From Clostridia bacterium (GTDB lineage: Bacteria; Bacillota; Clostridia; Oscillospirales; CAG-272): a DNA stretch of 27,742 bases. The notes under the pieces are model-generated. The model was not told where the DNA came from, made no database searches, and saw nothing but the letters and a program-made list of their open reading frames with translations. The position numbers and the translations under genes were made by a program. The stretch lies in NCBI GenBank assembly GCA_900770605.1, contig CAAGKS010000034.1:1-27742 (forward strand), written 5' to 3'. Positions 14,526 to 21,097 of this stretch are shown here, in pieces. Numbering within the stretch: the stretch's first letter is position 1; every line of letters starts with the position of its first letter.

Positions 14526-16805
14526 TTATTCCTCAACCTTATTTGCAGCCTTTTTAAATCCGCAGCCTTCCTTATGACATACGAGCATCGGCTGTCCCTT
14601 CTTTCTGAACAGCATCTCGCCGCATACGTCACAGGTCTCGTTCGTGGGCATATCCCAGGACGAAAAATCACAGGTGGGATATTTCTCGCAGCTATAAAAG
14701 ATAGTCTTATTTCTGCCTGTCTTCATAACCACCTTTGAGCCGCACTTAGGACATGCAACTCCGATATCCTTGGTCTTCTGCTTGGTGAAGTTACACTCGG
14801 GGTAACGGCTGCACGCGAAGAATGTACCAAACTTTCCGCTTCTCTGTACCATATCCGCGCCGCACTTCTCACACTTGAAGTCAGCGACCACAGTCTTCTT
14901 TGTCTCCTGCTCTACCTTCTCAACCGTCTCGGGCTTTACGAGAGGCTTGGTATTGCGGCACTGAGGATAGTTGGGACAAGCGGCAAACTTGCCGTAACGT
15001 CCGTTCTTTACAACCATCTTGCTTCCGCATTTATCGCAGATGATGTCGGTCTCCTCAACGGGAACCTCGATATCCTCGGACGCCATCTTATCGTTAGCCT
15101 TGGAAAGCTCCTTCTCAAAGCCGCCCCAGAAGTCAGCAAGGACGTTGTCCATAGTAATTCCGCCGTTTTCGATGTCGTCAAGACGCTTCTCCATCTGAGC
15201 GGTGAACGCGTAGTCAACGATATCGGGGAAGCTCTCAAGCATAAGCTTGTTGGTAAGCTCGCCTGTGGGCGTGGGAACGAGAGACTTGCCCTCTCTCTTT
15301 ACGTAATTTCTTGCGATTATAGTAGTGATAATAGTAGCAAACGTGCTGGGACGTCCAATGCCCTTATCCTCAAGCGCCTTGGTGAGCGAACCGTCGTTAT
15401 AGCGCGCTGGAGGCTCGGTGAAGTGCTTTGCGGGGTCGATGAACGCGAACTTTACAGTCTGGCCCTGCTTTACGTCGGGCAGCTTGATATTTCTCTGCTC
15501 GCTTACCTCGTCAGCGCTTGTACGTACGTCGTCCTCGCTCTCCTCGTAAACCACCATATATCCGGGGAAATCCACGGTATATCCGCTGGTTCTGAAAACG
15601 TATCCTGCGCACTCAAAATCAAGCGTTGCGGTGGAGAGAGTTGCGGATTCCATTTGGCTTGCTACGAATCTCTCCCAAATAAGCTTATAGAGCTTGAACT
15701 GATCGGGTGTGACGTATTTCTTGATAGCGGCAGGCTCAAGATCAACTCTTGCGGGTCTGATAGCCTCGTGAGCGTCCTGTGCGCCTGCGCGGGTCTTATA
15801 GCTGCGGGCAGCCTCGGGATAATATCCCTCGCCGTACTTTGCGCTGATGAATGCTTTTGCCTCGTCCTGCGCCTGAGCGGAAACTCTCTGTGAGTCGGTA
15901 CGCATATAGGTGATAAGACCCTGCACGCCGCCGTTCTCCTGTCCGATGTTAATTCCTTCGTAAAGCTCCTGCGCGATCCTCATTATCTTCTGAGACTGGA
16001 AGCCGAGCTTTCTGGACGCCTCCTGCTGAAGCGTGGAGGTGGTAAAGGGAGGCGCGGGAAGCTTCTTCTTCTTGGATTTCTTTACTGCGCTAACACAGAA
16101 ATCCTTGCCTGCAACCGCGTCAACTATCGCCTTCGCATCGCTCTCACAGCCGAGCTTGATCTTGCCGTTCTTGTCTCCTACAAAACGCACGGAAAAGCTC
16201 TGTCCGTCAGCGCTCGCGAGCATTACGTCGATAGACCAATACTCAACGGGAGTAAACGCTCTGATCTCCTCTTCTCTCTCAACGATTATTCTCGTGGCAA
16301 CGGACTGCACACGTCCTGCGGAAAGTCCGCTTCTTACGTACTTCCAGAGGAACGGAGAGAGCTTATATCCAACTATTCTGTCAAGTATTCTTCTCGCCTG
16401 CTGAGAGTTAACAAGGTCCATATCTATGCTTCTGGGCTCCTTGATAGCGCTCTTTACCGCGCTCTTTGTGACCTCGTTAAAGGTAACTCTGAGAGCCTTC
16501 TCAGAGGGTATTCCGAGCGCCGTTGCGAGATGCCACGCTATCGCCTCTCCCTCGCGGTCATGGTCAGTTGCAAGGAATATCTTGCCTGCATTTTTAGCTT
16601 CCTTCTTGATCTCCTTGATAAGATCGCCCTTACCTCTGATATTGATGTAATGAGCCTCAAAGCCGTTCTCAATGTCAACTCCGAGCTGACTCTTGGGAAG
16701 GTCTCTGACGTGTCCCTTGGACGCTACGACCTTATAATTCGATCCAAGATATCCTTTGATTGTAGCCGCCTTTGAGGGTGACTCCACGATAACAAGATTT
16801 GCCAT
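14526..16805 (-). CDS. topA: DNA topoisomerase I (type IA)
   Basis: TopA relaxes negative supercoils by passing DNA through a transient single-strand break. The 759-residue product has the TOPRIM domain at the N-terminus (LVIVESPSKAATIKGYLG, then ATDHDREGEAIAWH). The catalytic tyrosine is Tyr300 in GLITYMRTDS, and the GRPSTFATI motif is present. The C-terminal quarter carries four tandem four-cysteine zinc ribbons starting CDKCGSKM, CEKCGADM, CPKCGSKV and CDVCGEML, which bind single-stranded DNA in related enzymes. The last repeat ends CHKEGCGF and is the most diverged. The gene lies 29 bases after dprA and 8 bases before trmFO. Confidence 0.97.
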   Translation of the reverse strand: MANLVIVESPSKAATIKGYLGSNYKVVASKGHVRDLPKSQLGVDIENGFEAHYINIRGKGDLIKEIKKEAKNAGKIFLATDHDREGEAIAWHLATALGIPSEKALRVTFNEVTKSAVKSAIKEPRSIDMDLVNSQQARRILDRIVGYKLSPFLWKYVRSGLSAGRVQSVATRIIVEREEEIRAFTPVEYWSIDVMLASADGQSFSVRFVGDKNGKIKLGCESDAKAIVDAVAGKDFCVSAVKKSKKKKLPAPPFTTSTLQQEASRKLGFQSQKIMRIAQELYEGINIGQENGGVQGLITYMRTDSQRVSAQAQDEAKAFISAKYGEGYYPEAARSYKTRAGAQDAHEAIRPARVDLEPAAIKKYVTPDQFKLYKLIWERFVASQMESATLSTATLDFECAGYVFRTSGYTVDFPGYMVVYEESEDDVRTSADEVSEQRNIKLPDVKQGQTVKFAFIDPAKHFTEPPARYNDGSLTKALEDKGIGRPSTFATIITTIIARNYVKREGKSLVPTPTGELTNKLMLESFPDIVDYAFTAQMEKRLDDIENGGITMDNVLADFWGGFEKELSKANDKMASEDIEVPVEETDIICDKCGSKMVVKNGRYGKFAACPNYPQCRNTKPLVKPETVEKVEQETKKTVVADFKCEKCGADMVQRSGKFGTFFACSRYPECNFTKQKTKDIGVACPKCGSKVVMKTGRNKTIFYSCEKYPTCDFSSWDMPTNETCDVCGEMLFRKKGQPMLVCHKEGCGFKKAANKVEE

Positions 16806-16834
16806 ATATTTTGTTCCTTTCAGGTATATTCCGT

Positions 16835-18142
16835 TTATTTCTTCAAATACGCTCCGCCCGGGCGAGACTCGACAAGTCCGCTTATTTCAAGCACCGTAAG
16901 AGCGGTCATTATCGCTCCCACGTCAGCACCGTCCGCCTTGATAGCGTCAGGCGTAAACGCCTTTCCGTCGGGCAAAAGCTCGTATATTCTCTTCGTATCG
17001 GCGTCAAGCGCCGCTACTGCCGCACCGTTATTGCTCTCGGGCGCGGCTTGCGTATCGTCTGCCGACACGCTCACAGTCTGCGCAGGCGCACTCATAACGG
17101 GCGCTGCTGCATACTTATCCTCGGTCCTTGCAAAGACCTTCTTTTCCTTTTCCCTCTCCTTTGAACGCCTTGACTCAACGCCGTATTTTTTAAGCGTTTT
17201 ATCGTCGAGATCAAAGGATCTTCTTGCCTTTGTAAGACCGCCGTAATTTATTACGTCTGAATACAAAAATCCGTAATGATCCAATATGTCCGTCGCGCTC
17301 AAGACCACGTTTGCGCCGTCCTGTATCAGCTCGTTAGGTCCTGCGGAGCTGCTATCGTCTATCTTACCGGGCAATGCAAAAAGCTCTCTGCCCTGCGCGA
17401 TAGCGCGAGATGCGGTTATCAGCGCGCCGCTGCGCTTTGCGCATTCTACCACGAGCACTCCCTGGCAAAGTCCGCTGATTATGCGATTTCGCTTTGGAAA
17501 ATTCTCGGCCTTGGGCTCTTCCTCGGGCGGATATTCGGATATTACCGCGCCGTGCTTTGCGATCTGCTTCATAAGACGGGCGTGCTCCTTGGGGTACGTC
17601 ACCGACACACCGCAGCCAAGCACTGCAACGGTAGCGCCGCCTGCTTCAAGCGCGCCGCACGCGCAAACGCCGTCTATACCGAGCGCCATTCCGCTCACCA
17701 CGCAAACACCTGCGGACGCAAGCTCATAAGATATTCTTAACGCGCTTTGCTTGCCGTATTCGCTCATTTTTCTCGTTCCTACCATACCAAGACACAAGCG
17801 CTGATCCATCTTGGGCATCGCGCCGATGCAATAAAGCAGAACGGGCGGATCTTCAATAGTTTTAAGTCTTGACGGATATCTCGCGTCCCAATACCCTATA
17901 ACGTCGATCTTATGCTTAACACAATATCTCATTATAGAATACGCGCGCTCGAGAGATTTATCACACAGCCGTCTCTTTACACCGTCGCCGATGCCCTCGA
18001 GCTGCTCTATCTCCTCCTCGTCAAGCCTATATACGTCGTATGGATCGTGATATGCCTCGGCAAGTCTTGGGAATTCCTTTGATGCTATCCCAAATTTCTC
18101 CGAGAGCCATATCCAATACATTACGCTTTCATCTCTCATCAT
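16835..18142 (-). CDS. dprA: DNA processing protein DprA (Smf)
   Basis: DprA binds incoming single-stranded DNA during natural transformation and loads RecA. It is kept in many bacteria not known to be competent. The 435-residue product has an N-terminal helical part with a helix-hairpin-helix-like stretch (EQLEGIGDGVKRRL). The central Rossmann domain contains GMVGTRKMSEYGKQ, VVSGMALGID, VAVLGCGVSVTYPKEH, FPKRNRIISGL, ECAKRSGALITA and ALPG. A variable linker and a C-terminal winged-helix domain (from about residue 370) follow. Two adjacent ATG codons (18142 and 18139) follow GAGGA; the first is given. dprA-topA-trmFO is the same order as in B. subtilis. Confidence 0.95.
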   Translation of the reverse strand: MMRDESVMYWIWLSEKFGIASKEFPRLAEAYHDPYDVYRLDEEEIEQLEGIGDGVKRRLCDKSLERAYSIMRYCVKHKIDVIGYWDARYPSRLKTIEDPPVLLYCIGAMPKMDQRLCLGMVGTRKMSEYGKQSALRISYELASAGVCVVSGMALGIDGVCACGALEAGGATVAVLGCGVSVTYPKEHARLMKQIAKHGAVISEYPPEEEPKAENFPKRNRIISGLCQGVLVVECAKRSGALITASRAIAQGRELFALPGKIDDSSSAGPNELIQDGANVVLSATDILDHYGFLYSDVINYGGLTKARRSFDLDDKTLKKYGVESRRSKEREKEKKVFARTEDKYAAAPVMSAPAQTVSVSADDTQAAPESNNGAAVAALDADTKRIYELLPDGKAFTPDAIKADGADVGAIMTALTVLEISGLVESRPGGAYLKK

Positions 18143-18157
18143 AAGACTGTCCTCGCT

Positions 18158-18985
18158 TTACTCTGCTCTGACCGTTTCCCAGATACAAATTGCCGCCGCT
18201 GCCGCCGCGTTCAAGGATTCTGCACCCTCGCGCATAGGTATTATAACGGGAGAGGTACAAGCGCTCACAACTTCTGCGCTCAGTCCGTGCCCCTCGTTGC
18301 CTATAACGAAGCAATCACCCTTTGAAATATCCGCGCGGTCTATCGACACCGCGTTTTCTGCAAGCGCCGCCGCAAAAACTCGTCTGCCCTCGGCCCTGAG
18401 CGCTTCGATCACGCCCACAAGCTCCTCGGGAGCGACGAACGTAGTATCAAGCCTGAATATAGCTCCCATCGCCGCGCGAACGGTCTTTGAATTATAGATA
18501 TCAGCACAATCCGAGGTAAGTATCAGTCTGTCGATACCAAGCGCAAAGCAGCTTCGCATCACAGTGCCGAGATTTCCGGGATCGCGGAGCGACTGCGCCA
18601 GCAGCAAGCGCTCGCCGGAAAGCTCTGCTCCATCTCCACTATATCTCAGATGAAGCTCCGTGGGCATTTTTGCTACGCAAATTACACCCTCGGGCGCTCT
18701 CTCCTCGCTTATCTTCTCAAACACCGATGCGCTTACGCATACACCCGCGCCTCTTCCGCAGCAACCGTTTTTGACAGCCTCGTCTATGTAAGCCATCGCC
18801 TTGTCTGCAACGTCCTCGCGGTATATGATACGGTCAATAGTCATAGAAGCGTCGATCGCCTCCGCAAGCAGCTTGAAGCCGTCAAATCGGAAGAGTCCGC
18901 TCGCCTCACGTCTCTTTTTTTCGGCAAGCCCGCATACGTCCTTGACAATAGGATTTTGCCTTGAGGTTATGATATTTTGCTCCAT
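18158..18985 (-). CDS. TrmH/SpoU-family RNA 2'-O-methyltransferase
   Basis: The 275-residue product has an N-terminal substrate-binding domain (ITSRQNPIVKDVCGLAEKK...FRFDGFKLLAEA). A SPOUT knot methyltransferase domain follows, with its three motifs: LRDPGNLGTVMRSC, FVIGNEGHGLS and LNAAAAAAICIWE. Such proteins methylate a ribose 2'-oxygen in rRNA or tRNA; the layout fits YsgA/RlmB-like 23S rRNA enzymes, but the exact target cannot be told from sequence. It starts with an ideal AAGGAGG. It follows the rplT terminator and is separated from dprA by only 15 bases, so it may head the dprA-topA-trmFO-rnc unit. In Bacillus ysgA is likewise near the rplT operon. Confidence 0.9.
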   Translation of the reverse strand: MEQNIITSRQNPIVKDVCGLAEKKRREASGLFRFDGFKLLAEAIDASMTIDRIIYREDVADKAMAYIDEAVKNGCCGRGAGVCVSASVFEKISEERAPEGVICVAKMPTELHLRYSGDGAELSGERLLLAQSLRDPGNLGTVMRSCFALGIDRLILTSDCADIYNSKTVRAAMGAIFRLDTTFVAPEELVGVIEALRAEGRRVFAAALAENAVSIDRADISKGDCFVIGNEGHGLSAEVVSACTSPVIIPMREGAESLNAAAAAAICIWETVRAE

Positions 18986-19024
18986 AATACGCGTCCTGCC
19001 TCCTTTTTGGATTTGTCTTAAAAA

Positions 19025-19053
19025 TTAAATAAAACCCGCGTATAGCGGGTTTT
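19025..19053 (-). terminator. Intrinsic terminator of the infC-rpmI-rplT operon
   Basis: Read on the - strand, AAAACCCGC (19053-19045) pairs perfectly with GCGGGTTTT (19039-19031) around a 5-base loop, followed by ATTTAATTTTTAA. It starts 11 bases after the rplT stop codon. Confidence 0.9.
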
Positions 19054-19063
19054 ATAGCTCAGA

Positions 19064-19417
19064 TTAAAGAGCAGCCTTAGCCTTAGCTGCGAGTGCTGCA
19101 AATGCTTCCTTATCGGAAACTGCGAGCTCAGCGAGCATCTTTCTGTTGAGATCGATACCAGCGAGCTTGAGGCCGTGCATGAATGTAGAGTAGTTCATGC
19201 CGTTAACCTTTGCCTGTGCGGAGATACGCGCGATCCAAAGTCTGCGGAAATCTCTCTTCTTCATCTTTCTGCCTGCAAAAGCGTAGTTTCCGCTCTTGAG
19301 TACAGCTTGCTTTGCCATCTTAAAGTGCTTGGACTTTGCGCCCCAGTAACCCTTTGCAGCCTTAAGAACTTTATTTCTTCTCTTGCGCGTCATCATTGCG
19401 CCCTTAATTCTTGCCAT
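19064..19417 (-). CDS. rplT: 50S ribosomal protein L20
   Basis: L20 is an early-assembly protein of the large ribosomal subunit and, in Bacillus and E. coli, represses its own operon. The 117-residue product begins MARIKGAMMTRKRRNKVLKAA and contains KGYWGAKSKHFKMAKQ, RKMKKRDFRRLWIARI and SYSTFMHGLK-type motifs (here NYSTFMHGLKLAGIDLNRKMLAELA). The length is normal. It is the last gene of the infC-rpmI-rplT operon and is followed by a terminator. The attenuator-like leader upstream of infC is a candidate target of L20. Confidence 0.98.
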   Translation of the reverse strand: MARIKGAMMTRKRRNKVLKAAKGYWGAKSKHFKMAKQAVLKSGNYAFAGRKMKKRDFRRLWIARISAQAKVNGMNYSTFMHGLKLAGIDLNRKMLAELAVSDKEAFAALAAKAKAAL

Positions 19418-19444
19418 TTTATTATCCTCCTCTGTTATCCGTAA

Positions 19445-19639
19445 TTATTTCTGAATAAGTGTTCTGATGTTTGCGGTCATTGCATCGCTGAGAATAGCAC
19501 TCTGACGAAGGTGTCTCTTTCTCTTAGCGGTCTTAAGACCTGTGTTGTGTCTGTGATGGCAGTGACCCATCTTTACCTTACCGGAAGCGGTAACAGAAAA
19601 TCTCTTGGCAGATGCCTTATGTGTCTTTACTTTTCCCAT
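19445..19639 (-). CDS. rpmI: 50S ribosomal protein L35
   Basis: L35 is a small basic protein of the large ribosomal subunit. The 64-residue product begins MGKVKTHKASAKRFSVTASGKVK and ends with the family's KTAKRKRHLRQ helix region and a short tail. The middle (MGHCHHRHNTGLKT) is unusually rich in histidine but in the expected place. AAGGAG precedes the ATG. It sits between infC and rplT, as nearly always in bacteria. Confidence 0.97.
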   Translation of the reverse strand: MGKVKTHKASAKRFSVTASGKVKMGHCHHRHNTGLKTAKRKRHLRQSAILSDAMTANIRTLIQK

Positions 19640-19709
19640 TTTTATAATCTCCTTTTAATAATAATCAAATTTATTGCGGCTTTCGCCTATATAAACGGTT
19701 TTTCTCCGC

Positions 19710-20231
19710 TTACTTGCTGAGTTTAAGAGGCGATATGACCATACTCATGATCCTACCGTCAAGCACGGGCTTCTTATCAACGCTTCCTACGTCGGAGCAG
19801 CTATCAACAAACTTGTTCATGATATCCTGTCCTATGGAAACGTGGCTCATCTCTCTGCCCTTAAAGCGCATAACGACTCTTACCTTGTTACCGGACTCGA
19901 GGAATTTGTGCGCGTGGCGAGCCTTGGTCTCGAAATCGTGGGTATCGATCCTGCACGAAAGCTGGATCTCCTTGAGCTCTACAACCTGCTGCTTCTTCTT
20001 GGCTTCCTTTTCCTTCTTCTCGCGCTCGAAGCGATACTTTCCGTAATCCATTATACGACATACGGGGGGTTGCGCCTGTGCAGCCATAAGAACCAAGTCG
20101 TATCCCTGATCATATGCGATCTTCAAGGCAGCGTCTGAGGACATAATGCCTATTGCCTCGCCGTCTGCGCCGACAACTCTTACTTCCTTGAACTTGATCT
20201 CCTCATTGATCATCATTTCCTTTGTGCTAAT
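19710..20231 (-). CDS. infC: Translation initiation factor IF-3, probable ATT start
   Basis: IF-3 binds the 30S subunit, prevents premature joining of 50S and checks the initiator tRNA-start codon pairing. The product has the N-terminal domain MINEEIKFKEVRVVGADGEAIGI, the basic linker YRFEREKKEKEAKKKQ and the C-terminal domain with VRVVMRFKGREMSH. A conventional ATG lies at 20216, but its AAAGGA is only one base away. Five in-frame codons upstream, an ATT at 20231 follows GGAGG (20246-20242) by 10 bases and gives a 173-residue protein starting with the typical ISTKEMMINEEI leader. An AUU start of infC is established in E. coli and Geobacillus and lets IF-3 restrain its own synthesis. I therefore place the start at 20231; the alternative is 20216. 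Confidence 0.92.
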   Translation of the reverse strand: MSTKEMMINEEIKFKEVRVVGADGEAIGIMSSDAALKIAYDQGYDLVLMAAQAQPPVCRIMDYGKYRFEREKKEKEAKKKQQVVELKEIQLSCRIDTHDFETKARHAHKFLESGNKVRVVMRFKGREMSHVSIGQDIMNKFVDSCSDVGSVDKKPVLDGRIMSMVISPLKLSK

Positions 20232-20264
20232 ACCGAATACACCTCCATTTTAGCTCATAAAAGC

Positions 20265-20303
20265 AAAAAAATCATGCGAAAGAGTTTTTACTCCCCGCAC
20301 GAT
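20265..20303 (-). promoter_or_regulatory. Attenuator-type intrinsic terminator in the infC leader
   Basis: On the - strand ATCGTGCG (20303-20296) pairs with CGCATGAT (20278-20271) over 8 positions with one G-U. The inner stem GAGT/ACTC closes on a short A-rich loop, and seven T (20271-20265) follow directly. It lies between the infC promoter and the infC ribosome-binding site, so read-through must be regulated. B. subtilis uses L20-dependent attenuation in the same leader. Upstream, ACCGTAT/ATACGGT (20382-20376 and 20365-20359) forms another stem that could belong to the sensing structure. Confidence 0.75.
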
Positions 20304-20417
20304 AACACACGCCTATACTCCGCGCACATAGTACGCGATAATAAAGGTCTTAATATCATACCGTATTCGCCCTGCGATACGGTGAGAACGGAGAGTTCTT
20401 CTTCTTTTTGCTCGATT

Positions 20418-20446
20418 ATTTTACCACACCGCGCCACATTTGTCAA
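20418..20446 (-). promoter_or_regulatory. Sigma-A promoter of infC-rpmI-rplT
   Basis: On the - strand a perfect TTGACA (20446-20441) and TAAAAT (20423-20418) are separated by 17 bases. The expected start near 20411 gives a leader of about 165 bases before the infC ribosome-binding site, long enough for the terminator hairpin at 20303-20265. Confidence 0.9.
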
Positions 20447-20735
20447 TACCTTTTTCAAAAAAATTTATTTTGCGCCTTTTCTTCCTATTATATCTCCCCG
20501 TACGCCCCCTCCTCGCGCCTAAAAATATCACCAAAATGCCCTTCCCGATCAGAGAAAAAACCGACGTAAACAGAGCTCTGAAAACTTGAACAAAGTGTTA
20601 AGTCAGCGACATTACCACGACATTCGGGCGTTTTTTCGATATAAAATTCACAAAAGATAGCGCATAGATCGAATTTTTTTCTATTTTGTATCTTTTTGCA
20701 CGAATTTTTCGACAAAAAATCGTGTAAAATGGATA
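20447..20735. other. AT-rich non-coding gap, left part of the infC-lon intergenic region
   Basis: No convincing gene is seen here. Short open frames on the - strand have no ribosome-binding site and no recognisable protein features. The clearest structure is an inverted repeat at 20699-20709 and 20714-20724 (CACGAATTTTT and AAAAAATCGTG, one mismatch, 4-base loop). A weaker TTCGAT/ATCGAA pair with a T-run ends near 20682. Neither can be tied to a gene. Confidence 0.6.
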
Positions 20736-20764
20736 TTTACAAATCTCGCCTTTTGAGTTATAAT
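20736..20764 (+). promoter_or_regulatory. Sigma-A-type promoter for a candidate RNA upstream of lon
   Basis: TTTACA (20736-20741) and a perfect TATAAT (20759-20764) are separated by exactly 17 bases. A start near 20771 is expected. A hairpin followed by a long T-run ends about 110 bases later, and no open frame with a ribosome-binding site lies between. Confidence 0.65.
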
Positions 20765-20770
20765 AATCAA

Positions 20771-20886
20771 GCTGTAGGCGGCACCAACACCACAGCGTCA
20801 CGCACAACGGTCATCGGAACCTGCGGAATATCAAGCTTATGATATCCTCACGCTCGTACGATCTCGGTTGTGCTTTTTCTTTTTTT
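20771..20886 (+). ncRNA. Candidate structured small RNA or lon leader RNA, family unknown
   Basis: The predicted transcript starts after a 17-spaced promoter. It folds by eye into a 5' stem GCTGT/ACAGC (20771-20775 with 20792-20796). A closing stem GCACAAC/GTTGTGC (20802-20808 with 20867-20873) is followed by 13 bases that are all T except one C. Inside this stem lies a bulged hairpin of GGA(A)TATCA with TGATATCC (20825-20833 with 20840-20847) and the palindrome TCGTACGA (20854-20861). The arrangement is that of a short independently terminated RNA or a riboswitch-like leader. It does not show the conserved cores of SRP RNA, 6S RNA, tmRNA or RNase P that I would recognise. Lon starts 211 bases downstream. 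Confidence 0.45.
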
Positions 20887-20966
20887 ACGGCTTTTGTGGC
20901 AGATTTTACGGCAAAGCGCACATTCGATCTTTATTTAATTATTTTTGAAGAAAATTAAAAATAATT
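20883..20966. repeat. Direct and inverted repeats upstream of lon
   Basis: TTTTACGGC occurs at 20883-20891 and again at 20904-20912, a 21-base period equal to two helical turns. Further on, AATTATTTTT (20937-20946) and AAAAATAATT (20957-20966) form a perfect 10-base inverted repeat with a 10-base spacer. Either could be an operator for lon, but no known heat-shock operator (CIRCE or CtsR box) is recognised. Confidence 0.45.
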
Positions 20967-20977
20967 CGTAAAAGGTA

Positions 20978-21006
20978 TGGAAATCTAAACGATTATATGT
21001 TATAAT
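20978..21006 (+). promoter_or_regulatory. Probable lon promoter
   Basis: A perfect TATAAT (21001-21006) has TGGAAA (20978-20983, 4 of 6 to TTGACA) 17 bases upstream. A second TATAAT at 21042-21047 lies between two TTGCAGG copies (21028-21034 and 21048-21054) but has no -35 at the right distance. The first site would give a 5' leader of about 85 bases. Confidence 0.45.
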
Positions 21007-21097
21007 ATAATGAATATATATTTTTTCTTGCAGGTTTTGCATATAATTTGCAGGATCTATATTCAAAAACCATTATCTCCGAGGAAGGAATTTTTAA

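Noticed and set aside
20488..20807. Two overlapping - strand open frames of 69-75 codons between infC and lon
   Set aside because: They lack ribosome-binding sites, have unlikely amino-acid composition, and run across the candidate promoter and RNA. They are treated as chance frames in an AT-rich gap.
20771..20886. Identification of the lon-upstream RNA as SRP RNA, 6S RNA, tmRNA or a named riboswitch
   Set aside because: The conserved core sequences of those families that I know (for example the GGAA-tetraloop helix with AGCAG of SRP RNA) are not seen, so no family name is given.
20729..20958. Two short + strand frames of 37 and 39 codons joined by an ATGA overlap upstream of lon
   Set aside because: The ATGA overlap is suggestive, but the first has no ribosome-binding site and begins upstream of the promoter -10 box, and the second has only a weak, distant GGAA. 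No protein similarity is recognised, and the region is better explained by RNA structure.
21028..21054. TTGCAGG-TATAAT-TTGCAGG as the main lon promoter
   Set aside because: The spacing between TTGCAG and TATAAT is only 8 bases, too short for a sigma-A promoter. It was kept only as a repeat observation.
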